Source: CAYXVJ01 sp050309435 (GTDB taxonomy: Bacteria > Bacillota > Clostridia > Saccharofermentanales > Fastidiosipilaceae). Taken from it: DNA of 64,000 nucleotides. The stretch lies in NCBI GenBank assembly GCA_050309435.1, contig JBNRMJ010000032.1:1-64000 (forward strand), given 5' to 3'. Both the position numbers and the translations under genes were made by a program. The notes under the pieces are model-generated. The model was not told the origin of the DNA. It ran no database searches and saw only the letters and a list, made by a program, of their open reading frames with translations. Every line of letters begins with the position of its first letter. Within the stretch, counting starts at the first letter, position 1. Below, piece after piece: positions 1 through 8,761 of this stretch.

Positions 1-135
1 ATGTACTACGTTACACCGGATGATTACGTCTTATCAGCGTATCAAGAAGAAGAACCGATTGATTTTTCAGGTATGACACTAGAGAGCGCCTTGGATGCTA
101 TACATGACGAGGTTAATAGAGCATCCACCAGGTAA
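1..135 (+). CDS. C-terminal fragment of an unidentified protein (cut by window start)
   Basis: An open frame runs from the first base to a TAA at 133-135 and gives 44 residues (MYYVTPDDYV... ending NRASTR). No RBS can be seen because the window starts at the first codon, so this is most likely the tail of a longer gene. The tail is acidic and hydrophilic with no membrane segment. Its last 23 bases overlap the 3' end of the convergent gene at 113-607. I do not recognise the family. Confidence 0.45.
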   Translation: MYYVTPDDYVLSAYQEEEPIDFSGMTLESALDAIHDEVNRASTR

Positions 136-607
136 ACCAATGCGGCTTAATACGCTCTGCGGTATAGCTGTTGCCTTCTAACTCCATGGCTGTAAATATA
201 TCAACTGCCGTATCGTCGGCACTGTAATACACACCGTACTCTGCGGAAGTTGTCAGTAGTAAACCATTGTATCCGCTTCGATACACGATGATCGTATCAT
301 CGTGCGATGCCCAGATACGATTGAGAGTATATGGCTCTGCCATCGCGAAGGTATCCGCCGTGCCTGGCAACAAGATCAAGTCCGTGTAATTAGGGTTTAC
401 TTCTACCATTTGATCTTCTATGGCTTGTAGGAGATTGTTATTCACGTCAGTTAATGCTTCCTCATGTTTGTGAAACCACCGCTCTGCCTTAAATTGTCCC
501 CAGGTCTCTGTTAAGAGGAAACCGTTAATAAAATAAGGTAAGATCAAGATAATTAAGACAATACTGATAATCAGCAGGCGTTTACGTCCAGCTCTGCCTA
601 AACTCAT
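113..607 (-). CDS. hypothetical single-pass membrane protein
   Basis: 164 residues. A basic N-terminus (MSLGRAGRKR) is followed by a strongly hydrophobic segment at about residues 11-32, giving a signal-anchor topology with the rest outside the membrane. The outer part is acidic and rich in Thr, Tyr and Trp, and ends in the aromatic tail FTWWMLY. An RBS-like AAGGAGATAAGT lies just upstream of the ATG on the minus strand. The 3' end overlaps the convergent partial gene 1-135 by 23 bases. No family recognised. The gene lies in the AT-rich left part of the window together with other orphan secreted proteins. Confidence 0.6.
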   Translation of the reverse strand: MSLGRAGRKRLLIISIVLIILILPYFINGFLLTETWGQFKAERWFHKHEEALTDVNNNLLQAIEDQMVEVNPNYTDLILLPGTADTFAMAEPYTLNRIWASHDDTIIVYRSGYNGLLLTTSAEYGVYYSADDTAVDIFTAMELEGNSYTAERIKPHWFTWWMLY

Positions 608-664
608 ACTTATCTCCTTATCCGTGTAACGATGCTGCGCTCATTCTCAAAACTTTTCATTGTA

Positions 665-718
665 CAGTGTTTTGTTACTAAATTCGATAAAAATAAATAA
701 TTTGTCACAAAACACTTG
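665..718. repeat. inverted repeat in AT-rich intergenic region
   Basis: AGTGTTTTGT (666-675) and its exact reverse complement ACAAAACACT (707-716) flank a 31-base AT-rich spacer, in the 286-base gap between the divergent genes 113-607 and 894-1655. There is no T-run of a classical terminator. It may be a regulator-binding site or part of the promoter region for either gene. Confidence 0.4.
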
Positions 719-836
719 TGTTATCAATTGTTGGGGGGGTACTATGCAAGTGTACCAAATGATTTCGTACCGAGCAAACTTAAAGTGTGTTTTATGTTCA
801 AGTCTTGATTGACTCTCAACTATACGGAGGTGATGC

Positions 837-878
837 ATGCCATCCGAAAAAATGCCGAAGTTATTTATCTGCGACTAA
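837..878 (+). CDS. possible 13-residue leader ORF upstream of secreted protein
   Basis: ATG at 837 opens a 13-codon frame (MPSEKMPKLFICD, then TAA) preceded at 826-834 by GGAGGTGAT, a near-perfect anti-SD match with about 6-base spacing. It ends 15 bases before the start of the secreted protein at 894, which has its own GGAGG. Either this is a translated leader peptide or the strong SD belongs to a misread start. The only support is the SD and the position. Confidence 0.3.
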   Translation: MPSEKMPKLFICD

Positions 879-893
879 CAGGAGGAAAATTAA

Positions 894-1655
894 ATGAAAA
901 AATCCATTTTGGGACTTGCCCTTCTCACTGCATTGGCGATAATACTTGGTTCCGGATCTTCAACAAACAGTTTATTTGTTAAAGATGAGAAAGGAAGCAA
1001 ACAAGAGCTATTTCAAGATCAATCTGAAGGACCGGCCGTAGCAAATCAGGCAAGCGAAATTCGTTGGGCCACAACAGCTAAAGCCCCGGATAGCCTGGCA
1101 GTACCTGTCAGCAATATTCGTGCGGATATGAACTATAGAACGGATACAATAGAAGGGATCGCATCGGTTGCTGACACAATTGTTATCGGGCGGTTTATCC
1201 AAGTAGAGTCCGGCATCGAGAATAACAGCGGGTATAAATCGCTTGTCACGCGCGGAATTTTGGTTCCTACAGAAGTATTTGCAGGTGACGTACAGGAGCA
1301 GTATAGCGTTTCCATGGCTGGAGGCACCGTACCTTACACTGAGATAGCGAACCTATACAGCGCTGAGGAGCTGGCGAAGTATGAAATTGACCCTTATAAC
1401 GATAAATACGAAACATTCTCTGAGACCTTCGAGAATATGACTGTTTTCGAAGAAGGGAAAGACTATCTGGTCACACTTAGCTTAGGCGAGGAAGGTCTTT
1501 ATTATCTGTCGCCAAGTTTGTATAGCTTATGTGAACTGAGCGAAACGAAGCTTGCCTCGAAGGTCCCGGCATCCGGCGATAGCCCGACATCGGTCAGCTT
1601 TGACGTTGATGCTTATATCAGAGCATTCAAAGAAACCAATCAGTCCAAGAATTAA
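894..1655 (+). CDS. hypothetical secreted protein
   Basis: 253 residues, with ATG preceded by a strong AGGAGG at about 7-base spacing. The N-terminus MKKSILGLALLTALAIILGSG is a Sec-type signal peptide without a lipobox cysteine, so the product is probably released or wall-associated. The mature part is acidic and hydrophilic with no cysteines apart from one near the C-terminus (SLCELSE). The segment from about residue 80 to 235 (GIASVADTIVIGRF... TEVFAGDV... KDYLVTLSL) looks like a compact beta-rich domain. A strong terminator follows at 1702-1748, so it is probably monocistronic, possibly with a leader ORF at 837. Family not recognised. Confidence 0.7.
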   Translation: MKKSILGLALLTALAIILGSGSSTNSLFVKDEKGSKQELFQDQSEGPAVANQASEIRWATTAKAPDSLAVPVSNIRADMNYRTDTIEGIASVADTIVIGRFIQVESGIENNSGYKSLVTRGILVPTEVFAGDVQEQYSVSMAGGTVPYTEIANLYSAEELAKYEIDPYNDKYETFSETFENMTVFEEGKDYLVTLSLGEEGLYYLSPSLYSLCELSETKLASKVPASGDSPTSVSFDVDAYIRAFKETNQSKN

Positions 1656-1701
1656 TCATGTGATTGCTCAGGTTCGCTGACAGGCGAATCAAGCATAACG
1701 A

Positions 1702-1748
1702 AACGGCCTAAGTCCGGAGCAACACCGGATTCAGGCCGTTGTGTTTTA
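1702..1748 (+). terminator. rho-independent terminator
   Basis: A long hairpin, AACGGCCTaAGTCCGG paired with CCGGAtTcAGGCCGTT around a small loop, is followed by GTGTTTT. It lies 47 bases after the stop of the secreted protein and before the convergent ABC permease end at 1816. Confidence 0.85.
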
Positions 1749-1815
1749 TCGTTTCTACAGTACTATCTTCGAAATCAGTCCAGATAAGGCCCAGGATGTC
1801 CAGTTCTTGTAATCT

Positions 1816-3921
1816 TCATAAAACCAGAAAAATCGAAGGTAAAATAAACAAGATCCCGGACAAACCAATTGCTGTAATCACGCGTTTGCTACGGATTGAA
1901 ATCAGCGATATTACGAGCGAAAATACCGAATAAAGCAGGGCCAATAAGAGCAATTTACCGGAAAGATAGAGCCAGATTGGTATATGCAGGGGAAAGTTTA
2001 TAACAGCATTAATATCGGCATTTAACTGGGTGTGTCCGTAAAAAATCAACGTACCCACTATATAAGGCAAAAAACTAATCAACGTGATTATAACAGATGA
2101 TAAACAGGCGATTACACATTTTGTCTTCACTAAGACCATTCTCCCATTTACGGTAGGCTTGATGATTTTCGCCATACCCTTGCTGTTATCGTAGGCATAA
2201 AATGGAGCGATGGATAACACCAGAAAAACAATTGCCAATACATTTAAAAAGAGGTAATTGCCTCTAGCTTGATCACCAATGATTTTTTCATAACCTGTTT
2301 TATAAACGACTGTTGATAGGCCTTGCTCTTTGGCACGCACTACTTCAGATGTAAATTGAGTAAAGGCTAACTTGTAATCGTCCCATATACTGAGGGCATA
2401 TACAGCGAGCATATAATCCTCTTGGCTGATGTCGCCATGCTCATACTCTGTAGCAAGCTGTCTGCGATCTTGAGCTATTTTTTCAAATCGGGCCTCCTCC
2501 AAGTCTATTAATGTATCAGTATCCTCGTTAACCTCCCCTTCAGTGATCATAATATACTTCTTATATATCAAATCTGTTTTACTAAGGGTATCTGAATAAG
2601 AAACCAGCTGATACAATCCAACGATCGAAAATAGGAGGAAAACGTAAATCACCTTGTTCGTGATCAATAGTTTGTATGTTTCATTTAAGATGAGCGATGT
2701 GGAATATCTCTTCTGACGCTTAGCGAAGCCAATTCTTAAATTTCTGAGCCGAACACTGTGAACGTTTTGCTTCAATAGCAAAACGGCTAAAAGGAGTAGA
2801 AATAAAGTAAAACAGACGAGCAAGACAATTGGTATATCAACAGAGGTATTTAGCAGATTCAAACGTCTAAACGATGAGAATATCGTTTTAGAATCCATGG
2901 CCGAGAAGACATTAATGTATTTAAGACCATTCAAATAGGAATTCTGCGCGATCGCTCGATATGAAAAATATTCAGCTACTAAAAAAATAAACGAAGCAAA
3001 GAAACTAAGCATCGCATGCCCCAATTTATAGACAATCAATAAGCTGACCATGGCAAGCAAGAATACAGACAATACATTAAAAGCGAAGTGGATCAAGATA
3101 TAGCCAAGTATGTTCACCTTTAATGGCGAGGTATAAAACAGGGAGACCGATTGTATCGGTGCAAGTAAATTACCTAATCCTAGTCGGTTTTCAGATATCG
3201 CTAAATTGCTCAGTAAGACAAGGAAATTGATAAACAATGAATATAAGAATAACAGTACAATTTGGGCGGCTATACGGTAACTTCGCCCCTTCTTCGTTGA
3301 CTTGACCAGCCAAATCATCTTACTTTCTGCGTCCTCGCTGCCCAAGGTCACTGAAAGCAACACTGTGAGCATCACTAAGAGCATGATGGTGAAAGAATTG
3401 GATAGCGCTAACTCGAGTCCTTCAGAAGACTGCACCGCAACAGCAGTGTCTTTTAGCTCCTGATAAACTGAACCCGCGAGTTTTATCTGTTTATAATCGA
3501 AGGAGTCCGGATCGGAAAATAAAGTGAAATCATCAATATGCGCCGCTTCTGACACGATGTCATCGATAAACGAATTGTAGTGAACCGCTTGCTTTATTTC
3601 ATTATAGACCGTGACATAGATCTGCTTCGGGTAATAGTCTTGTAAGGCATCAGGATATTCGTAGACGGAAGTCTCCTCGCCGACTAGCTGCTCCCAGTCG
3701 ATTTCGAGTAAGCTGTCAATTTCATTGATAGTTGTCTCAAGGGTGCTTAACTTATCAAGATTGCTCATAGCGCTTAGGCTTCTATACACCTCATTGATGC
3801 TCCTGGACTCATCTGAAATATTCATACTCAGTCCGGCATTCAGCAGCAACACGACCAATACAGCTATTACCGAAAACGGTTTCGAGTACAGCTTATAACA
3901 TTCATGTTTAAAGATGCTCAT
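1816..3921 (-). CDS. ABC-2 type transporter permease (large)
   Basis: 701-residue membrane protein. One TM segment near the N-terminus (about residues 15-32) precedes a ~130-residue extracytoplasmic domain. A block of six or so TM segments follows (about 175-385), then a second signal-anchor (~420), another extracytoplasmic domain, and a final block of TM segments from ~555 to the end. This is two tandem ABC-2 permease halves in one chain. The ATG overlaps the stop of the ATPase gene (3918-3921) and has GAGG upstream, so the two are translationally coupled. Together they would form an exporter or an extractor of a peptide or lipid from the membrane. The substrate is unknown; the neighbouring small secreted protein (7660-8031) is the obvious candidate. 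Confidence 0.8.
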   Translation of the reverse strand: MSIFKHECYKLYSKPFSVIAVLVVLLLNAGLSMNISDESRSINEVYRSLSAMSNLDKLSTLETTINEIDSLLEIDWEQLVGEETSVYEYPDALQDYYPKQIYVTVYNEIKQAVHYNSFIDDIVSEAAHIDDFTLFSDPDSFDYKQIKLAGSVYQELKDTAVAVQSSEGLELALSNSFTIMLLVMLTVLLSVTLGSEDAESKMIWLVKSTKKGRSYRIAAQIVLLFLYSLFINFLVLLSNLAISENRLGLGNLLAPIQSVSLFYTSPLKVNILGYILIHFAFNVLSVFLLAMVSLLIVYKLGHAMLSFFASFIFLVAEYFSYRAIAQNSYLNGLKYINVFSAMDSKTIFSSFRRLNLLNTSVDIPIVLLVCFTLFLLLLAVLLLKQNVHSVRLRNLRIGFAKRQKRYSTSLILNETYKLLITNKVIYVFLLFSIVGLYQLVSYSDTLSKTDLIYKKYIMITEGEVNEDTDTLIDLEEARFEKIAQDRRQLATEYEHGDISQEDYMLAVYALSIWDDYKLAFTQFTSEVVRAKEQGLSTVVYKTGYEKIIGDQARGNYLFLNVLAIVFLVLSIAPFYAYDNSKGMAKIIKPTVNGRMVLVKTKCVIACLSSVIITLISFLPYIVGTLIFYGHTQLNADINAVINFPLHIPIWLYLSGKLLLLALLYSVFSLVISLISIRSKRVITAIGLSGILFILPSIFLVL

Positions 3922-4658
3922 AGCGGCTTAACCTCTTCGCCGAAATGATGCAAATAGAGTTCCTCAAGAGAAGTAAATCCTTGCTCTTGAATACCCAGTA
4001 GCTCATCTACCGGACCGCTATCGATCAGCCTGCCCTCTTTGATAAACAGGATATCCGAGCTGATCTTCTCAATATCTGAAATGATGTGTGTCGAAATAAT
4101 GATTGTTCTATGTTGATCTTTAGCCAGGTCTTGGATCATTTGGCGAACCGTTGCTCTTTGTTTTGGATCGAGACCTGCTGAAGGCTCGTCCAAAATAATG
4201 ATCTCAGGGTTTCCTAACAACGTTTGCGCCAATAGCAGCCGTTGCTTCATACCGCCAGAGAAACCACCTGTTTTTTTGTCCTTCACGTCAAACAGTTCAA
4301 CTTGCTTTAGGATATTTGGTATTTGCTCATTCGCTTCTTCGTGCGGTATATCTTTTAAAGCAGCGATATAATACATGAAGCGCATGGCTGTAAAATTATC
4401 ATACAAATTTTGATGTTGTGGCATGTAGCCTATTTTTTCTCTATACTGGCTACCCAACAGTCCTATTTCTTTATCGCTATAAAGTATTTTCGAATGTTTA
4501 TCAGGCTTGATATTCTCTGTGATAATATTCATCAGGGTGCTTTTGCCGGCACCATTTGGTCCGAGCAAACTATATATGCCGCTTCGAAAGGTAAAATTAA
4601 AATCGATCAAGGCATGTTTTTTACCGTAATGCTTATTTACATTCATTAAGTGTAGCAA
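3918..4658 (-). CDS. ABC transporter ATP-binding protein
   Basis: 246 residues with all nucleotide-binding motifs: Walker A GPNGAGKST (about residues 34-42), Q-loop near YMPQHQ, signature FSGGMKQR (about 138-145), Walker B IIILDEP followed by SAGLDP, and H-loop STHI. It has the short form typical of ABC-2 exporters. The start is a TTG at 4658 with AAGGAG nine bases upstream; no better-placed ATG exists. It is the cytoplasmic partner of the 701-residue permease encoded directly downstream with a 4-base overlap, and lies 13 bases after the lipoprotein gene. Confidence 0.88.
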   Translation of the reverse strand: MLHLMNVNKHYGKKHALIDFNFTFRSGIYSLLGPNGAGKSTLMNIITENIKPDKHSKILYSDKEIGLLGSQYREKIGYMPQHQNLYDNFTAMRFMYYIAALKDIPHEEANEQIPNILKQVELFDVKDKKTGGFSGGMKQRLLLAQTLLGNPEIIILDEPSAGLDPKQRATVRQMIQDLAKDQHRTIIISTHIISDIEKISSDILFIKEGRLIDSGPVDELLGIQEQGFTSLEELYLHHFGEEVKPL

Positions 4659-4671
4659 TAGAACTTACTCC

Positions 4672-5850
4672 TTAACTGACTATTTTGACTGTGTATATTT
4701 CTTTTCCTAAATCATCTTTCTGGATCTCAATAATGAACGATGAGTTTTGCTTATAACCGCCATAATCACCATCTAGGGACGTTGATACCGAGTAAATTTT
4801 TCCCTGATATTCTCTCCACAGAAATTTCGAGCCTACTAAGATGTTGCCTTCGGGTCGATACACTTTCAAAGTGTGCTTGTTTTCGGGTGAATACATATAA
4901 TAGATCTCAGGCTCACTCTTCGGTACATACATGAAGTTTTCCTCGGCAGGAAAGGATAGCTCAAGCTCACCGTCATAAACCAAGGCTGCTTCTTTACTTT
5001 TTAGGTCTAACGAATAGAGAGCGAGATCTTGTACATAGTATAAATAACCGGCATTCAGATAAAGAGGCTTTTCAATTTTGGTATTTACATCGAGCATCGT
5101 TTCAATATTATTACCCGTCGAATATTCCAGTGTTTCACTATCTATAGCAACAAAAACAGTTTCACGCGATGCTCTGAATACCTCCGGGTCAAAATCTTCT
5201 TGTGACCAGTCGATGTAATCCTTCAAGTAGGTCGAATGAATCAATATTTTCTCATCGTAGATGCCGTATATGTTATTAAGACTGGCTGCGAAGCCACTCG
5301 CTAAAGGAATTTGCTTTACTATCTTCTTACTCTTTAAATCGAAAGCCACAATGTACAATTCGTTGGGATTTACATCAATGGTGATGTCTTCTTGATTCAT
5401 TTCTTTCTCAATGAAAAAATAGGCTGTATTCTTATATATATATATATTACTAAAATGGCTCTTGCCATCAAACGACAAGAGTTTACGCTCGTTTTGTCTG
5501 TTTAAATCACTGATGTATAAACTATCGTAATCATCACCCGGACGGACAAAGTAAAAATCATCACCGGCAATAAAATAATTTATCATCTGCTCTTTATAAG
5601 CACCACACGTTTCATCATCATGGCTACAAGAAGGATCTTGACAAAATATTTTTGATTTCCCTGAATTAAAATCTAAATAATAGAGATAATCGTCAAAATT
5701 TTTAGTGTATAATACGCCTTCATCAAATGCAGCTTCAACAATGCCTATATGGCTCGCTTTTGTGTAGAGAACGTTATCACTTTTCGATTGACAAGCAACA
5801 CTCAAAAGCAGCATGAGAAAGATCGCTAATATTGAAGTTGTTCTCTTCAT
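4672..5850 (-). CDS. lipoprotein, beta-propeller-like, part of ABC cassette
   Basis: 392 residues with a lipoprotein signal peptide (lipobox LSVAC, Cys20). The mature part has recurring short units such as ...YLDFNSGKSKIF..., LYSLDLKSKEAAL and KVYRPEGNILV, resembling a WD/YVTN or DUF5050-like propeller that reads out on the outer membrane face. Cysteines at about residues 72, 77 and 84 (CQDPSCSHDDETC) could bind metal or form disulfides. The gene lies between the substrate-binding-like lipoprotein (30-base gap) and the ABC ATPase (13-base gap), so it is probably in the same operon. Function unknown; it may help a transporter recognise or respond to a ligand. Confidence 0.7.
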   Translation of the reverse strand: MKRTTSILAIFLMLLLSVACQSKSDNVLYTKASHIGIVEAAFDEGVLYTKNFDDYLYYLDFNSGKSKIFCQDPSCSHDDETCGAYKEQMINYFIAGDDFYFVRPGDDYDSLYISDLNRQNERKLLSFDGKSHFSNIYIYKNTAYFFIEKEMNQEDITIDVNPNELYIVAFDLKSKKIVKQIPLASGFAASLNNIYGIYDEKILIHSTYLKDYIDWSQEDFDPEVFRASRETVFVAIDSETLEYSTGNNIETMLDVNTKIEKPLYLNAGYLYYVQDLALYSLDLKSKEAALVYDGELELSFPAEENFMYVPKSEPEIYYMYSPENKHTLKVYRPEGNILVGSKFLWREYQGKIYSVSTSLDGDYGGYKQNSSFIIEIQKDDLGKEIYTVKIVS

Positions 5851-5880
5851 AGGACACCTCGCGTCAATAATATAACTTGG

Positions 5881-7497
5881 CTATTTCTTATGAAACTCCT
5901 CGATAACTTTTTCTGCTTCTTCGATTAAGGCATCGGCTCCACTTTCATCAAGCATTGTCCTAACTTTTTGAATAATATCTTCATAGCTTGTTTTATTTTG
6001 GCCATCTAGTATCGCATCCAATTCAAAAAGTATCACATCGATGCCAATCAGATCATAAGGAATACTATCAATGAGATTGACATACACGTTGTATATTTCC
6101 GGATCATAATATTTTTTTAAGACTTGTAAGTTTTTTTCTTTTATAGCCGAGGTGATTCTGTCGTCAAAAACAAATTCCATGTGGGACAGATCCGACGGGA
6201 CTGCTTTCCGTTGAAGGTCGATCAAGATATCCTTCTGATTAACAAATTGCATATCATATGGTGTCGATAAATACCGATTGCCATATGCACTTCCAACATG
6301 ACTATACGAATAGTCTTTGTATTGATGAGGATCCTCATCAAATATAGCTGCTACTTTTTTATCTTCATTGATTGTATAGTGGACATCTTCGACACCATGA
6401 TAAAACAAATCCGTGAGTGAAACGTCAGTAAATAATCGACCGAGAAAGTCTAGACACTCTTCCGGATGGAGCGTCTCACGATAAACACATGTAGCGGATC
6501 CCACGATTATATCGAAGTACACATCATCATCTATCGGAATTAATAGATAATCTCGATGGTTCTCTGCGAACTCCTTTTCTTCATTGATATAAAGTCCATC
6601 ATGAATTTGATACTGTGGTAAATAGTCTTGTTGGTAGACTAGAAAGAAATCATCCATTTTACTGTCTATCGGAGGAGATGATGTCAGTAAGCCTTCTCTC
6701 GCGTATTCGTAAAAGGCTTGCAACTTTCTGCTACTTTCTTCTGTATCAAAAAAATAGGTGACTTGTTCTGTGTTTCTGTTCACGAATAGACAATTCGCTT
6801 TTAAAACAGAATTATTTTCCGAAATAAGATTTCCATTTGGTACTAGGAAAGGGGTGATGTTCTCGCCTTCTTTTACAGTCCTTAAGACGCTATGTAACTG
6901 GTCAACATCCACTTGAAGATCCTCTACGGTAAAGTTATATTTTTCCATATATTTCTTATTTACCATATAAGACGGAGATGTAGATATATTATAAAATCCG
7001 CTGACACCATAGATCTCCCCATCACGTTCTAATGCTTCCCACAGATAATCCGGTAGAGCATCTTTCACTGCTTTACCTGCCTCACTCTGTAGATAGGAGG
7101 TCAAAGGTAGCTGGGTGTCATTATTTAGATAGTAGTCTTCCGGTGGATAAGCAGTAGAAAAGACATCACATCCTTCTCCACTACTCAATCTCTTTTTCAA
7201 ATTGTTGCGATAGTCTCTATCAGGCAGGTATTCAAATTCTATATAGTAATCTGCACCCGTTTCATAAAGATAGTGGTTAATCGCTTTTTCTGTTATGTCG
7301 TCTAGTTGCATGCTGTCAGAGGAGATGAATGTAATGCCGGTTTCTTGTGGGGCTATGAACGCTTCAATTTCTTCTATAGTATTTATAGTTTCTAGAGGTT
7401 CTTTACTTTCGTTTGTTGTATCCATACCTGGATTTTGATTACATGCTGTGCATGAAATCAACAGAATGATACTCAAGATCACACATATCTTTTTCAT
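5881..7497 (-). CDS. extracellular solute-binding-like lipoprotein
   Basis: 538 residues from the ATG at 7497, chosen because AAGGAG lies nine bases upstream; an ATG at 7506 abuts the SD. A lipoprotein signal is present (Cys16 or Cys19 in LLISCTAC). The body resembles family-1 extracellular solute-binding proteins: an N-terminal ligand-binding lobe with the YLPDRDYRNNLKKRLSSGEG stretch, then DVFSTAYPPEDYY and an internal GEIYGVSGFYNIS motif of the hinge region. Unusually, it sits with an ABC-2 (exporter-type) ATPase and permease rather than MalF/MalG-type importer subunits. It may sense or bind a substrate for the neighbouring transporter. Confidence 0.65.
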   Translation of the reverse strand: MKKICVILSIILLISCTACNQNPGMDTTNESKEPLETINTIEEIEAFIAPQETGITFISSDSMQLDDITEKAINHYLYETGADYYIEFEYLPDRDYRNNLKKRLSSGEGCDVFSTAYPPEDYYLNNDTQLPLTSYLQSEAGKAVKDALPDYLWEALERDGEIYGVSGFYNISTSPSYMVNKKYMEKYNFTVEDLQVDVDQLHSVLRTVKEGENITPFLVPNGNLISENNSVLKANCLFVNRNTEQVTYFFDTEESSRKLQAFYEYAREGLLTSSPPIDSKMDDFFLVYQQDYLPQYQIHDGLYINEEKEFAENHRDYLLIPIDDDVYFDIIVGSATCVYRETLHPEECLDFLGRLFTDVSLTDLFYHGVEDVHYTINEDKKVAAIFDEDPHQYKDYSYSHVGSAYGNRYLSTPYDMQFVNQKDILIDLQRKAVPSDLSHMEFVFDDRITSAIKEKNLQVLKKYYDPEIYNVYVNLIDSIPYDLIGIDVILFELDAILDGQNKTSYEDIIQKVRTMLDESGADALIEEAEKVIEEFHKK

Positions 7498-7659
7498 AAT
7501 AAGCATCTCCTTATCTTGAGGTGTGCTTTTAATTAATTGAATTTCATAGATTACGATTTATCTATAGAATTATCCTAAACTTGATATGATAATTGGGCTT
7601 TGAATCAGAAAAAGTAAGTAAAGCAGAGTAAATACGTCAATTACAATAATATGTTGCTA

Positions 7660-8031
7660 TTAGTATGTTAAATGATAGGTAAAACCATAATAAGTGGCGG
7701 TGTGATAGCTACTAGCACTTATGAATGGTCTACCAGATGGGATTGAGCTTGAAGCTGTTACTCCATTTTGATAGGAACTACCGGAACCACTTACAGTTTT
7801 ATAATTACCATCAACTGTCACATAGGTAGTATATACACTTACAGATATTCTCCCGCCATTAGCACCTGTTACTACAGTGCTTGCTTGAGCTTTTGTACCA
7901 CTCACTTTGAGTAGTTCAACGGTAACTCTATCGCTGCCAAATGTTTGCGAATAGGCGACAGCTGAAACTGGCATGCCAGCAAATGAAATAATTAGCAGCA
8001 TGGCTATTATGAAAGATACTGTTTTCCTCAT
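7660..8031 (-). CDS. small secreted beta-rich protein
   Basis: 123 residues with a clear Sec signal peptide (MRKTVSFIIAMLLIISFAG..., cleavage probably near VSAVA). The mature ~98 residues are rich in Ser, Thr, Tyr, Gly and Val with no cysteine, and show alternating hydrophobic strands ending in TATYYGFTYHLTY. AAGGAG lies eight bases upstream. It is the first gene of a group that continues with two lipoproteins and an ABC-2 transporter, an arrangement reminiscent of secreted peptide/bacteriocin systems with export or self-protection pumps. No bacteriocin family motif (double-glycine leader, lanthipeptide core, LCN972) was found, so the function is unknown. Confidence 0.65.
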   Translation of the reverse strand: MRKTVSFIIAMLLIISFAGMPVSAVAYSQTFGSDRVTVELLKVSGTKAQASTVVTGANGGRISVSVYTTYVTVDGNYKTVSGSGSSYQNGVTASSSIPSGRPFISASSYHTATYYGFTYHLTY

Positions 8032-8296
8032 CGGATTTACTCCTTCTATTTAATGATTTGCTCTGCTTTATGGCACGTGATTGATGAGATTGACACACAG
8101 GCTGTGGCTTTGTAGATCGTAATGTTCTTTTAGACTTTCCAGCTCTTTCGAATTGAGTTGGTTCTACTTTCAAAAATAAATTTTATTTTAGATATATTTG
8201 ACAACAGTACTTTCCCTGGAAGGCAAAGTAAGTTTTCACTAATCTAAGTGTCATACGATTGCATAACTCAGGTTTATTTGACCAATTAGGAATAGC
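8032..8296. other. intergenic, AT-rich, no gene seen
   Basis: The region between the small secreted protein and the IS21 remnant carries the RBS of the former (AAGGAG near 8041-8046) and AT-rich sequence that probably includes its promoter. No convincing ORF or terminator was found. Confidence 0.4.
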
Positions 8297-8761
8297 TTAT
8301 GTGACTAATACAGTTTTGTCAACAGGATTTTTTCTGTTCAATTTGAATATAAATTGCAACATGAAGTGTCGCGTCTGTAAAGTGTTTCTGGCCCGATCTT
8401 CGGCCAGCCAGGCCAGGTTCTGGGACTTGTAGGGATCCAGGCGGGACGGTCGGGTTTCGGGGAGCGGCAGAGCGGGCGAAAAATCAGTCCGGCGGATGTA
8501 TTTGCGAACGGTCTTCTCATCGACGTGAAAATCACGAGCAATCTGAGCCACCTTGCTACCCAAGCGGTAGGCTTCTCTGATATCATTGATGTGGGACATC
8601 TTGAGCATTCTCCTTTTCCTCCTTGGCTGTGATTCATTCTCCAACCAAGGATAGCGTGTAGGGAACAGCTCGGCTGTCCCTTTTTCAACAAGATATTTCC
8701 CGGGAATTCCTGACGACGTTTTCGAGATTATGACATGATATTTCCTGGTACTTTTGGATTA
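8297..8761 (-). mobile_element. IS21-family remnant: left end plus truncated IstA
   Basis: The frame starting at ATG 8599 (MSHINDIREAYRLGSKVAQI...) is an IstA-type N-terminus: a helix-turn-helix with VAQIARDFHVDEKTVRKYIR, then the IS21 hallmark SRLDPYK. Homology stops at about codon 70 (LAEDRARNT), so the DDE core and the whole IstB ATPase are missing. Upstream (about 8690-8750) GGGAAATATC and AGGAAATATC occur as spaced repeats in the same orientation, as at IS21 ends, which carry multiple terminal repeats. The left end abuts the broken IS30 transposase, suggesting the IS21 element inserted into it and was later mostly deleted. Confidence 0.6.

Noticed and set aside
647..838. 63-codon minus-strand frame
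   Set aside because: Lies in an AT-rich promoter region, no SD, no recognisable protein.
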